Made by a program: the position numbers and the translations under genes | Assembly: GCA_947584375.1 (NCBI GenBank) | Contig: CANPWL010000014.1 | Location: 1 to 48,555, forward strand | DNA from: an uncultured Clostridia bacterium | Lineage (GTDB): Bacteria; Bacillota; Clostridia; Oscillospirales; Ruminococcaceae | Direction of reading: 5' to 3' | Length of the DNA: 48,555 nt | The notes under the pieces: model-generated | Seen by the model: the letters and a program-made list of their open reading frames with translations, nothing else | Databases searched by the model: none | What the model was told of the DNA's origin: nothing | Part shown: one piece after another, positions 6,727 through 14,683 of the stretch | Layout of the letters: each line of letters opens with the position of its first letter | How positions within the stretch are numbered: position 1 is the first letter of the stretch

Positions 6727-7170
6727 GTGGAACTGGAAGTAAAACATTTTAAAGAACTGACAACTGAAGAACTTTTTGATATATACAAGCTGCGGTCAGA
6801 GGTATTTATAATAGAGCAGAACTGTGCCTGTCCTGATGTTGATGATGCAGATAAAGTAGCCTATCATGTTTATTTTAAGGACGAAAACGGTATACTGGCA
6901 TATTTGCGGGTACTTCCACAGGGTATTAAGTTTGACGAGGCTTCAATCGGCAGAGTTATTGCTGTTAAACGCCGATGTGGATTGGGCAGTAAAATCTTAT
7001 CAGAGGGAATTCAAGTTGCAAAGGAAAAATTTGATGCAGATGCTATTTGCATAGAAGCACAGGTATATGTTAAAAGCCTTTATGAAAAAATGGGATTTGT
7101 ACAGATTTCTGACGAATTTTTGGAGGATGATATACCTCATATCAAAATGATACTTAAATTATCTAAATAA
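6727..7170 (+). CDS. GNAT acetyltransferase, ElaA-like
   Basis: A 147-residue GNAT protein beginning with GTG at 6727 behind AAGGCGG. The N-terminal ELFDIYKLRSEVFIIEQNC is typical of the ElaA branch. The strand AYLRVLP precedes the acetyl-CoA motif RVIAVKRRCGLGSKI, and the C-terminal SLYEKMGFV completes the fold. ElaA-like enzymes have no firmly known substrate. The gene ends the cluster; a strong terminator follows at 7247-7287. Confidence 0.88.
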   Translation: MELEVKHFKELTTEELFDIYKLRSEVFIIEQNCACPDVDDADKVAYHVYFKDENGILAYLRVLPQGIKFDEASIGRVIAVKRRCGLGSKILSEGIQVAKEKFDADAICIEAQVYVKSLYEKMGFVQISDEFLEDDIPHIKMILKLSK

Positions 7171-7246
7171 TCTTTAATTTGAAAAGTATAAATTTATTAC
7201 TTAGGTTTAAGAATCACTTAAAATTTATTTGATGAATTACCTGCAT

Positions 7247-7287
7247 AAAACAAATATCCCCCGGCTGAACCGGGGGATATTTGTTTT
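7247..7287. terminator. Bidirectional terminator, very long stem
   Basis: An 18-bp perfect stem (AAAACAAATATCCCCCGG with its complement) around a 5-nt loop. A/T tracts on both sides serve the plus-strand GNAT gene and the convergent minus-strand ECF gene. Confidence 0.92.
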
Positions 7288-7311
7288 ATTGGGACTTTTC
7301 ATTTACCTGTT

Positions 7312-7836
7312 TTAAAACTTCAGCTTATTTTTTAACTTAGCAGAGTCAAATGCAATGCCTAAAACAATAAAGATCACTGCACTTCCCACCGCTTGAAAAA
7401 TATTGCCCGGAATTGTCGCAAGCTGAGCCTTAAAGCCTCCCCACAGGATAACGGCAGTAAAATAATACCCGAAAACGGTTATTAATCCCGAAAGAATAGC
7501 CGCAATGACTGAACGCACATTTATAATTTTTTGACTGTTTTTTGCAATAATATATATCACAAGAGAGTTTAAGACCTTTATAACAAATGTAGGAATAATG
7601 TATGCAGGAGAGCCTGACAATAAATCTGATAATCCCCCGCCTATTCCCCCTGCGATCATACCGCAAGGAAACGGAAGAAGCATACTGGAAAGATAAAGTA
7701 GCGAATCTCCAATATGAATATATCCACCATTTGTGGTATTTATGTGGAGCATTGTCAATACGCAAATAAGTGCGGCAAAAAGTCCCGTAAACACAATAAT
7801 ACGAAGTTTAAAATCAAATTTTTTGTTCATTATCAT
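7312..7836 (-). CDS. ECF transporter S component, TIGR04002-like
   Basis: A 174-residue integral membrane protein with about five to six hydrophobic helices. The segment GGYIHIGDSLLYLSSMLLP, followed by GMIAGGIGGGLSDLLSG, is the signature of ECF-type substrate-binding subunits. Such S components capture a vitamin or similar micronutrient and use a shared energizing module (EcfA/EcfA'/EcfT), which is not encoded nearby; the substrate is unknown. The start is ATG with GGAAAGG 5 nt upstream on the minus strand. A promoter lies at 7903-7932; I see no recognised riboswitch in the short leader. Confidence 0.85.
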   Translation of the reverse strand: MIMNKKFDFKLRIIVFTGLFAALICVLTMLHINTTNGGYIHIGDSLLYLSSMLLPFPCGMIAGGIGGGLSDLLSGSPAYIIPTFVIKVLNSLVIYIIAKNSQKIINVRSVIAAILSGLITVFGYYFTAVILWGGFKAQLATIPGNIFQAVGSAVIFIVLGIAFDSAKLKNKLKF

Positions 7837-7902
7837 AACGACCTTTCCTTTTTTGGTAATATAATTTTATCTTTTTTTATTCCGCATTGCAAATTTATAT
7901 TT

Positions 7903-7932
7903 ATTATAAAAAATAATAGACAAATTGTGCAA
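7903..7932 (-). promoter_or_regulatory. Probable promoter of the ECF gene
   Basis: Minus strand TTGCAC (7927-7932), 18-bp spacer, TATAAT (7903-7908). The leader would be about 60 nt. Confidence 0.45.
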
Positions 7933-8278
7933 ACTCACCATATTATAAAGGATTTTTTTCTGTTTCTTATGCAAAATTTATAATGATTTTGCACGTAAAA
8001 TGCTTAACCTATTTTGAAAGTATGCAAAAGCAATGATTTTTATTTGAAAATATCAGCTGTGTTTGTTTAAATAGTAGAATAAAATTTAGGAACTATGATT
8101 ACCTGTTTAAGAACACTGTATTTTTAAAAACAGGGAATTTAATTTAATGTATTGTTTTCCAAATAATGATTATATTATTGTCGAAAAAACCAGTATGATT
8201 ATTTTATTTTAGTAATTTTGCATAAAATACATATAATAAAATTGTAGAATTATCTAACACTAAAATATTGTCAGGCAG
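7933..8278. other. AT-rich gap before mraZ
   Basis: This 346-bp stretch between the divergent ECF gene and the mraZ promoter holds no supported gene, repeat or RNA that I can recognise. It is highly AT-rich. Confidence 0.5.
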
Positions 8279-8307
8279 TTGAAATTCTTAAATTATTAGT
8301 GTATAAT
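8279..8307 (+). promoter_or_regulatory. mraZ (dcw cluster) promoter
   Basis: TTGAAA (8279-8284), 17-bp spacer, TATAAT (8302-8307). Transcription would start near 8314, directly at the MraZ operator, giving a leader of about 170 nt. Confidence 0.75.
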
Positions 8308-8315
8308 ATTTTTGA

Positions 8316-8339
8316 GTGGAAAATGGTGCGAAAAAGTGG
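8316..8339 (+). promoter_or_regulatory. MraZ operator, three GTGN boxes
   Basis: GTGG at 8316, GTGC at 8326 and GTGG at 8336 are spaced exactly 10 bp apart just after the minus-10. MraZ is known to repress its own operon by binding clustered GTG-type boxes near this promoter. Position and spacing fit that model closely. Confidence 0.75.
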
Positions 8340-8355
8340 CGGTCAATCCCTAAAT

Positions 8356-8410
8356 GTTGAAAACCTTGTTGAAACCGTTGAAAACTTCTGTTTTTGAATG
8401 AGTTTTCAAC
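8356..8410 (+). repeat. GTTGAAAAC repeats in the mraZ leader
   Basis: GTTGAAAAC occurs at 8356 and 8377, a variant GTTGAAACC at 8368, and the inverted copy GTTTTCAAC at 8402-8410. The last direct copy and the inverted copy can form a 9-bp hairpin with a 16-nt loop in the leader RNA. The function is unknown: a second operator or an mRNA structure are both possible. Confidence 0.55.
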
Positions 8411-8486
8411 ATGGTCAAAAGATAATGAATCTAAATTGTATTAAAAAGCGTCATTCCGCTTGATATTCTTTTGGGAGGTGAACAGT

Positions 8487-8918
8487 TTGCCGATAAGTAT
8501 GCTTAAAGGGACATATTTTCAGTCTATGGATACAAAGGGAAGAATGAGTTTTCCAACAAAGCTCAGAGAAGTAATCGGCGAAAGGTTCATCATAACAAGA
8601 GGAATTGACGGCTGTCTATTCGTTTATTCACTTGAAGATTTTGAAGTAATGGCAGAAAAGATAAGTGCGCTTCCTATGGGAAAAGGAAAGGGTATTCAAA
8701 GACATTTTATGGCTTGGGCAAGTGAGGTTGAAACAGACAAGCAGGGCAGAATACTTATTCCGCAAAGCTTGAGAGAGCTAGCAAACCTTACAAAAGAGAT
8801 CGTCGTGGCAGGAGTTTCCTCCAGAGCTGAGATCTGGGACAGAAAAGCATGGGAAAAGGCAGACGAAAGCTATGATGATGATAAGTTTGTTACAGAGCTT
8901 GAAGAGCTTGACTTTTAG
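8487..8918 (+). CDS. mraZ: MraZ, transcriptional regulator of the dcw cluster
   Basis: Start chosen at TTG 8487, which GGGAGGTG precedes by 7 nt; this gives 143 residues, the usual MraZ length, while the open frame from 8460 would not. Two tandem SpoVT/AbrB-like beta domains are visible: the first has YFQSMDTKGRMSFPTKLRE, the second has VETDKQGRILIPQSLRELA. MraZ forms rings that bind GTG boxes at its own promoter and represses the division genes. The operator at 8316-8339 fits autoregulation. It is the first gene of the cluster, 27 bp before rsmH. Confidence 0.95.
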   Translation: MPISMLKGTYFQSMDTKGRMSFPTKLREVIGERFIITRGIDGCLFVYSLEDFEVMAEKISALPMGKGKGIQRHFMAWASEVETDKQGRILIPQSLRELANLTKEIVVAGVSSRAEIWDRKAWEKADESYDDDKFVTELEELDF

Positions 8919-8945
8919 TCTTTAGTTATGAGAGATGGTGGCTGA

Positions 8946-9866
8946 GTGGAATTTTCACACATATCAGTATTATTAAATGAGTGTATTGAAGGGCTTAGCA
9001 TTAAACCAAACGGCATATATGTTGATGGAACCACAGGCGGTGCAGGACATTCAATAGAAATTGCAAAAAGACTGGATAAAGGCAGACTTATTGCAATTGA
9101 CCGTGACCCCACAGCGGTAGAGGTCGCCAGCAAGCGACTTAAAGAGTATAACGCGTCAGTTGTAAAGGCAAACTATTCTGAGATTGATGAGGTTTTAAAA
9201 AACCTTTCAATAGATAAAGTCGACGGGATCCTTTTGGATTTAGGAGTTTCGTCGCATCAATTAGATAAAGCTGAGCGAGGATTTTCTTATCATAACGATG
9301 CCCCGCTTGATATGAGAATGAGCTGCGAAGGCTTTTCGGCAAGAGATGTGGTTAACACATACTCATATGATGAGCTTTCAAGAATCTTGTTTGAATACGG
9401 CGAGGAAAAGTTTGCAAGAAGTATTGCATCAGCTATTGTTAGAACAAGAGAAACAAAACCCATTGAAACCACTCTGGAGTTGGCAGAAATAATAAAAACG
9501 TCAGTTCCCCAGAGGGTAAGGCGGGAAAAAAACCCCTGTAAAAAGACCTTTCAGGCGATAAGGATCGAGGTAAATGCAGAACTTGAACATCTGAGTATTG
9601 CACTTGACAAGACTTTTGACGCATTAAAAAGCGGAGGAAGACTTTGCATTATTTCGTTTCATTCACTTGAAGACAGACTCGTTAAGCAAAGGTTTTCAAG
9701 CTTTTGCAAAGGGTGTATATGTCCGCCGGATTTTCCGCAATGTGTATGCGGAAGAAAACCGAGAGGCAGACTTGTGAACAGAAAACCTATATTAGCTTCA
9801 CAAGACGAACTTGAGGTTAATAACAGAAGCCGCAGCGCTAAACTTCGTATTATAGAGAAAATATAG
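8946..9866 (+). CDS. rsmH: 16S rRNA m4C1402 methyltransferase RsmH (MraW)
   Basis: The enzyme N4-methylates C1402 in the ribosomal P site using S-adenosylmethionine. The start is GTG at 8946. Motif I VDGTTGGAGHS lies at residues 26-36, followed by IDRDP, ILLDLGVSSHQLD, the GFSY and PLDMRM segments, ISFHSLEDRLVKQ, and a Cys-rich stretch (CKGCICPPDF) near the C-terminus, all diagnostic. The length of 306 aa is normal. It follows mraZ directly as in most bacteria; the ftsL-like gene comes after a 229-bp A-rich gap. Confidence 0.97.
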   Translation: MEFSHISVLLNECIEGLSIKPNGIYVDGTTGGAGHSIEIAKRLDKGRLIAIDRDPTAVEVASKRLKEYNASVVKANYSEIDEVLKNLSIDKVDGILLDLGVSSHQLDKAERGFSYHNDAPLDMRMSCEGFSARDVVNTYSYDELSRILFEYGEEKFARSIASAIVRTRETKPIETTLELAEIIKTSVPQRVRREKNPCKKTFQAIRIEVNAELEHLSIALDKTFDALKSGGRLCIISFHSLEDRLVKQRFSSFCKGCICPPDFPQCVCGRKPRGRLVNRKPILASQDELEVNNRSRSAKLRIIEKI

Positions 9867-10095
9867 ATTAATACGTCGGTTGGGCTTTTGAAAGCAACAG
9901 AATAAAAGAACTAAAAACAAAAAGACAGGGTACGGCAAAATGTAAATAGCGACTAATAAAAAAGCTATTGAAAACAAAAGAAAGAGACAAAACAAAACAA
10001 AGGCTTAAATAAAAAATAAGCCTTAAAGCGACAAAGTAGAAAAGACTGAGGACAAAAGAAAGAGAAAAATACGCCAAGAATGAGGTGCAGAACCA
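9867..10095 (+). other. Purine/A-rich untranslated stretch before ftsL
   Basis: On the plus strand this 229-bp gap is strikingly A-rich and nearly T-free over long runs. It holds an 8-bp hairpin (AAGGCTTA at 10000-10007 with TAAGCCTT at 10017-10024) lacking a T-run, and ends in the GAGGTG site of the next gene. No ORF is supported. Confidence 0.45.
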
Positions 10096-10572
10096 GTGGC
10101 AAATATTAATAATCTTGCTTATGATTATGCGGCTTATGACTCAGACGAAAGCAATTTGCCGAAGCCCAAAATAAAACACAAAAGAAATCTAAAGCTTCTG
10201 CCAAAAGCAGCGTTTGCCATGAAATGCACCATCTTAGGGTTTATAGGTTTAGCGTTGCTATGCTCATTTGTATTCGGACAGGTTGAGCTTAGCGAAGTTT
10301 ATTCGGAACAATCTGACTTAACCGCCGAGCTTGTAAAGCTTCAGGATGAAAACTTAAGTCTTGAATCTGAACTTGAATCAAGAACGGGTCTTACTCAGGT
10401 TGAGGAATATGCAGAAAACAATCTAGGTCTTCAAAAGCTTGATAAATCTCAAATTGAGTATGTTGAAGTCGAAAATGAAAGTGTGGCCGAGGTTGTTGAA
10501 ACCGAAGATGATAATATTTTTGTGTCTATTAAAAAATGGTTAAAAAGTGTTTTGGAATACTTTGGGGCATAA
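10096..10572 (+). CDS. ftsL: FtsL/DivIC-like septum formation protein
   Basis: A 158-residue bitopic membrane protein with GTG start behind GAGGTG. It has a basic cytoplasmic tail of about 40 residues, one transmembrane helix (about 41-61), and an extracellular coiled coil (about 63-98, heptads of Leu/Glu). Next comes the FtsL-type motif VEEYAENNLGLQKLDKSQIE near 102-121 and an acidic tail. FtsL-family proteins join DivIB/FtsQ and DivIC to activate septal synthases at the divisome. Position between rsmH and the PBP gene supports FtsL; sequence alone cannot exclude DivIC. Confidence 0.82.
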   Translation: MANINNLAYDYAAYDSDESNLPKPKIKHKRNLKLLPKAAFAMKCTILGFIGLALLCSFVFGQVELSEVYSEQSDLTAELVKLQDENLSLESELESRTGLTQVEEYAENNLGLQKLDKSQIEYVEVENESVAEVVETEDDNIFVSIKKWLKSVLEYFGA

Positions 10573-10592
10573 TGAATAGGATATTATTAGTT

Positions 10593-10642
10593 AAAAAGTT
10601 AAGCTTATACTTCTTGGCGGAAGTTTTAAACTTAGCTTTTTT
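10593..10642 (+). terminator. Terminator-like hairpin inside the dcw cluster
   Basis: A long imperfect inverted repeat (AAAAAGTTAAG at its 5' side, ACTTC/GAAGT around a 6-nt loop at the tip) ends in TTTTTT. It lies in the 180-bp gap between ftsL and the PBP gene and may partly end the mraZ-rsmH-ftsL transcript. A weak promoter (TTGTAC, 17 bp, TATTTT at 10641-10669) follows. Confidence 0.5.
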
Positions 10643-10752
10643 GTACTTATATGGAGTATTAAATATTTTAGGATAACAGATAAAATAACAACGACTTATG
10701 TCATAGATTTTAATATGCCTATTAAATAAACGGCAACGGAGGAAGGCTCATT

Positions 10753-12990
10753 ATGGACGAAAGACCTACGGGACTTATGAAGCGAAGACTTAATATCTGG
10801 ATAGCTTTAGGAATTCTTGTTTTTATGATCTGGATACTTATAAATATGTTTCAGATATCTGTTAAAGAATCAGATAGATATCAAAAGCTTGCCTCATCTC
10901 AACAACTTCAGAGTACAATAGTTACGGCAAACCGCGGCTCAATATACGACAGTAATATGCAGGCGCTTGCAAGAAGTGCGTCTGTTTATACTGTTTACGT
11001 TGATCCTCAAATGCTTAAAGATTATTTATCCGAGGATAATCCAAAGGCTGATATAAGTCAGATAACACAAAAACTTTCAGACATATTGGAAATCAGTCAA
11101 AAAAAGATCTTAAAGCTTTGTCAGCAGAATAATATGTATCAAATCATTAAGAAAAATGTTGAGAAAACAATTGCTGATAAAATTATAGCATATAAAACGG
11201 AAATAGGTCTTGACGCTATTGGGCTCACGCCGACTACCAAAAGATTTTATCCGCAGAATGAGCTTGCCTCAAATGTGATAGGCCACCTTCATTACGACGG
11301 ATACGGAATATACGGACTGGAACAGTATTACGATGAATATTTGGCAGGAGTTGACGGAAGAGTTGTAACTGCAAAAGCTGCCGACGGCACTGAAATACCT
11401 TACAGATATAAGCAGAATTATGACGCACAGGATGGAAATTCCCTTGTTCTTAATATCGATGTTAATATTCAGTATTATCTTGAAAAGGCGCTTAAAGAGG
11501 CAGTAGCTACAAATATGCCTACGGACAGAGCCTGCGGAATTATTATGAACCCAAAGACCGGCGCTGTAATCGCTATGGCGACAAACCCCAGCTATAATCC
11601 TAATAATCCTGCCGAAATAACCGATGAAGATACTGTAAAGAAGCTTTCTAAACTTTCTGAAAAGAGTAAAAAATACGCAAAAACGCAGTCGGATGCATGG
11701 GCACTGCAATGGAAAAACAAAGCTATTTCAGAACTTTATTTCCCCGGCTCGGTATTTAAAGTCGTAACCGGTTCGTCTGCACTTGACGCAGGAGCGATAA
11801 ATCTAAAACAAACTTTCTCCTGCAATACTAAAATTCAGGTAGAGGACAGAACCTTTCACTGCTGGTCATTTACAAGCCATGGTTCGCAGGACTTTGCAAC
11901 GGCAATGGTACATTCCTGCAACCCTGCGTTTATACAGATAGGTCAGGCGCTTGGTGCAGAAAAGTTTTATAAATATTTTAAAGCATTCGGATTTACTGAA
12001 CTTACCGGTATAGATCTTCCTTCAGAATCAGAAAGTATTCATGTTACCAATGATACTTTAGGCATAGTAGAATTGGCTTCAAGCTCATTCGGACAGACCA
12101 ATAAGGTCACACCTATCCAGATGATTACCGCATATTCAGCAGTTGTAAACGGCGGATATCTGATGACTCCTCAGGTCGTTGATAAGATAATTGATTCATC
12201 CGGAAACTTAGTTAAAGATATTACTCCGATAAAAAAAAGACAGGTCATTTCAGAGGAAACATCAAAATCAATGAGAAAAGTTTTGGAGAATGTAGTAAAC
12301 ACCGAACAAGGCTCGAACGCTTACATAAAAGGATACCGCATAGGAGGAAAATCCGGAACATCTCAGAAAATTGACGAGGACATATCAGGAAATACATATG
12401 TAGCGTCTTACTGTGCCTTTTATCCTGCTGACGATCCTGAACTGATCATGCTTGTTATGGTTGACCATCCTACCGGCGGCAACTATTACGGAAGTCTGGT
12501 TGCAGCTCCGGTATGTGTTCAGGTTCTTAATGATGTACTCCCCTATTTGGGATACTTCCCTGAATATACAAAAGATGAAATGGAGAAGGTTCCTGTTTCA
12601 ATACCTAATTTACTTGAAACTAAATTATCAGACGCTAAAAAAACAATTAAAGGCTTGGGACTTAAATACGAGGTAGTAGGTAAAGGTAAATCAGTTGTGG
12701 CTCAGGTTCCCGCAAGCGGTTCAATGCAGCACAATGGAACAATCTATCTTTATACCGAAAGCAACTATAAGGCAAAAACAGTATCTGTTCCGAGTCTAAA
12801 AGGTCTTACTGTCAGCGAGGCGGAAAGCAGACTTGAAGATGTAGGTCTTAACCTTAATGCTCAGGGAAATGCCGTTGATGAGTATGGGGCGATTGCAGGA
12901 ACAGATCAGAACTATAAGTCAGGAACCGAAGTTCCCGTTGGAACAATTGTATCTGTTACATTTGCCGTTGAAAAGGCAGGCTCGCAGTAA
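10753..12990 (+). CDS. spoVD: Class B penicillin-binding protein, SpoVD/PbpB type
   Basis: This transpeptidase cross-links peptidoglycan during division or spore cortex formation. It has an N-terminal membrane anchor (about residues 15-35), a PBP dimerisation domain opening with ANRGSIYD, and the transpeptidase domain with all three motifs: S333-V-F-K336, S388-C-N390 and K533-S-G-T536. Two PASTA domains (about 615-672 and 677-740) follow. At 745 aa with PASTA repeats it resembles SpoVD and PBP2X more than a plain FtsI; which septum it serves cannot be told from sequence. ATG start with ACGGAGGA upstream. It precedes murE by 193 bp. Confidence 0.93.
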   Translation: MDERPTGLMKRRLNIWIALGILVFMIWILINMFQISVKESDRYQKLASSQQLQSTIVTANRGSIYDSNMQALARSASVYTVYVDPQMLKDYLSEDNPKADISQITQKLSDILEISQKKILKLCQQNNMYQIIKKNVEKTIADKIIAYKTEIGLDAIGLTPTTKRFYPQNELASNVIGHLHYDGYGIYGLEQYYDEYLAGVDGRVVTAKAADGTEIPYRYKQNYDAQDGNSLVLNIDVNIQYYLEKALKEAVATNMPTDRACGIIMNPKTGAVIAMATNPSYNPNNPAEITDEDTVKKLSKLSEKSKKYAKTQSDAWALQWKNKAISELYFPGSVFKVVTGSSALDAGAINLKQTFSCNTKIQVEDRTFHCWSFTSHGSQDFATAMVHSCNPAFIQIGQALGAEKFYKYFKAFGFTELTGIDLPSESESIHVTNDTLGIVELASSSFGQTNKVTPIQMITAYSAVVNGGYLMTPQVVDKIIDSSGNLVKDITPIKKRQVISEETSKSMRKVLENVVNTEQGSNAYIKGYRIGGKSGTSQKIDEDISGNTYVASYCAFYPADDPELIMLVMVDHPTGGNYYGSLVAAPVCVQVLNDVLPYLGYFPEYTKDEMEKVPVSIPNLLETKLSDAKKTIKGLGLKYEVVGKGKSVVAQVPASGSMQHNGTIYLYTESNYKAKTVSVPSLKGLTVSEAESRLEDVGLNLNAQGNAVDEYGAIAGTDQNYKSGTEVPVGTIVSVTFAVEKAGSQ

Positions 12991-13183
12991 CTATACGACT
13001 TATGCTGTTTTACATAATACATTGTTATTATTGTTTAAAATTCAAATCAACCGGCATAAAGGTTTTTGTGATATTCTAACCACCTTATCTGCAAAAATAT
13101 TTCGGCTATTTTAACAGGACAGTAATAATTCAATTAAAGAACATGAAAGGAGACCTTTGCAACGGAAAGGCAGGATAATTAAT

Positions 13184-14620
13184 ATGAAACTATATGAATT
13201 AATTGACGGATTAGCAGAAACGACCCTTGAAAATATTGAAATTACAGATATAACATCTGATGACAGAAAAGATTTAAAAAAAGGTGCAATGTTTGTATGC
13301 ATTAAAGGGAAAATATTTGACGGACATAGTGTTGCCGGACAAATGCTTAAAAAGGGTGCTTCCTGTGTTGTTGTTCAAAAAGATTTGGGATTGAAAAATC
13401 AAATTATAGTTCCTAATACCAGAGAAATTTATCCGTCATTATGTGCCAGGTGGTTTTCAAATCCGCAGGATAAGTTAAAACTTATAGGCGTTACCGGAAC
13501 GAACGGAAAAACAACAATAACAACAGTAATCAAAAAAGTTTTTACAGAGCTTGGCGTAAAAGCAGGGCTTATAGGTACTTGTCAGAATGAAATAGGAGAT
13601 AAGATTCTTCATACTGAAAGAACTACTCCTGAACCATTTGATCTATATGAGCTTTTAGCACAAATGGCAGAAGAAAAGTGCGAATATGTAATAATGGAAG
13701 TTTCTTCGCAGGCTCTTGAACAAAAGAGAATAGGACCTCTGCATTTTGATATTGCATTGTTTACCAATCTTACTCAAGACCATTTAGATGACCACGGTGA
13801 TATGGATAATTACTACAAAGCCAAGAAATTACTTTTCTCAATGTGCGATAAAGCACTAATAAATATCGATGGCAAAAGAGGAAAACAATATTTAAGTGAA
13901 ATTAAATGCGAAAAGTATTCCTTCTCTACAACTGAGAAAGCCGATTTTAATGCTTATGATATAAAACTCTCCGCAAGCGGTGTCGAATACAGCTTCAGCG
14001 GCAGCGGAGAGTCGTTACCGGTCAAATTCAATATGTTGGGACAATTTAATGTATCAAATTCTCTGGCAGTTATCTCGTGTCTGATTATGCTTGGATATGG
14101 TGCAGATGAGGTTATAAGGGCTATTAATAAAACCTCCGGTGTACGAGGACGGGCAGAGGTAGTTCCGACAGGAAGGGATTTTACTGTTATTTGTGACTAT
14201 GCTCACACCCCTGACGCTATTGAAAACATACTCAAAGCTATAAAAAGCTGTTCTAAAGGCAGAGTGGTTTGTCTGTTTGGCTGCGGGGGAAACAGAGATA
14301 AGATAAAACGTCCGCTTATGGCAAGAGCGGCTGCCAAGTATGCTGATTTTCTCATAGTTACATCGGATAATCCCAGAGACGAAAATCCTGATGATATCAT
14401 TAAAGATATTCTGGCAGGACTTGAAGGAATGGATGTTCCTTATGTTACGATTACCGACAGAATTGATGCTATTCATTGGGCGGTCAAAAATGCACAAAAG
14501 AATGATACTATTGTTCTCGCAGGAAAAGGACACGAGGATTATCAAATACTTAAAAACGGAGTTAAAATACACCTTGATGAAAGAGAAATAATAGCGGAAG
14601 CTTTAAAAGAACTTAATTAA
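13184..14620 (+). CDS. murE: UDP-MurNAc-tripeptide synthetase MurE (meso-DAP adding)
   Basis: This cytoplasmic ligase adds the third stem residue to UDP-MurNAc-L-Ala-D-Glu. The ATP loop GVTGTNGKTT lies at residues 102-111; TTPEP and EVSSQALEQKRI mark the substrate domain; D395-N-P-R398 is the signature of meso-diaminopimelate-adding enzymes, so the wall is predicted to be meso-DAP type. I start at ATG 13184 (MKLYELIDG), matching the family N-terminus. A TTG at 13157 behind AAAGGAG is an alternative that adds 9 residues. It is followed by murF. Confidence 0.95.
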   Translation: MKLYELIDGLAETTLENIEITDITSDDRKDLKKGAMFVCIKGKIFDGHSVAGQMLKKGASCVVVQKDLGLKNQIIVPNTREIYPSLCARWFSNPQDKLKLIGVTGTNGKTTITTVIKKVFTELGVKAGLIGTCQNEIGDKILHTERTTPEPFDLYELLAQMAEEKCEYVIMEVSSQALEQKRIGPLHFDIALFTNLTQDHLDDHGDMDNYYKAKKLLFSMCDKALINIDGKRGKQYLSEIKCEKYSFSTTEKADFNAYDIKLSASGVEYSFSGSGESLPVKFNMLGQFNVSNSLAVISCLIMLGYGADEVIRAINKTSGVRGRAEVVPTGRDFTVICDYAHTPDAIENILKAIKSCSKGRVVCLFGCGGNRDKIKRPLMARAAAKYADFLIVTSDNPRDENPDDIIKDILAGLEGMDVPYVTITDRIDAIHWAVKNAQKNDTIVLAGKGHEDYQILKNGVKIHLDEREIIAEALKELN

Positions 14621-14683
14621 ATTTATTCAAAATGGTAACATAAAATCAATTACATTATAGATATAGGAAAAGGTAAAAATATT

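Noticed and set aside
8356-8410. CRISPR-like array
   Set aside because: Repeats are only 9 bp with 3 to 12 bp offsets and no spacers; no cas genes nearby.
11269-14572. Long minus-strand open frames opposite spoVD/pbpB and murE
   Set aside because: They lie opposite well-conserved genes, lack ribosome sites and have unusual Cys/Ile-rich composition; they are antisense artefacts.
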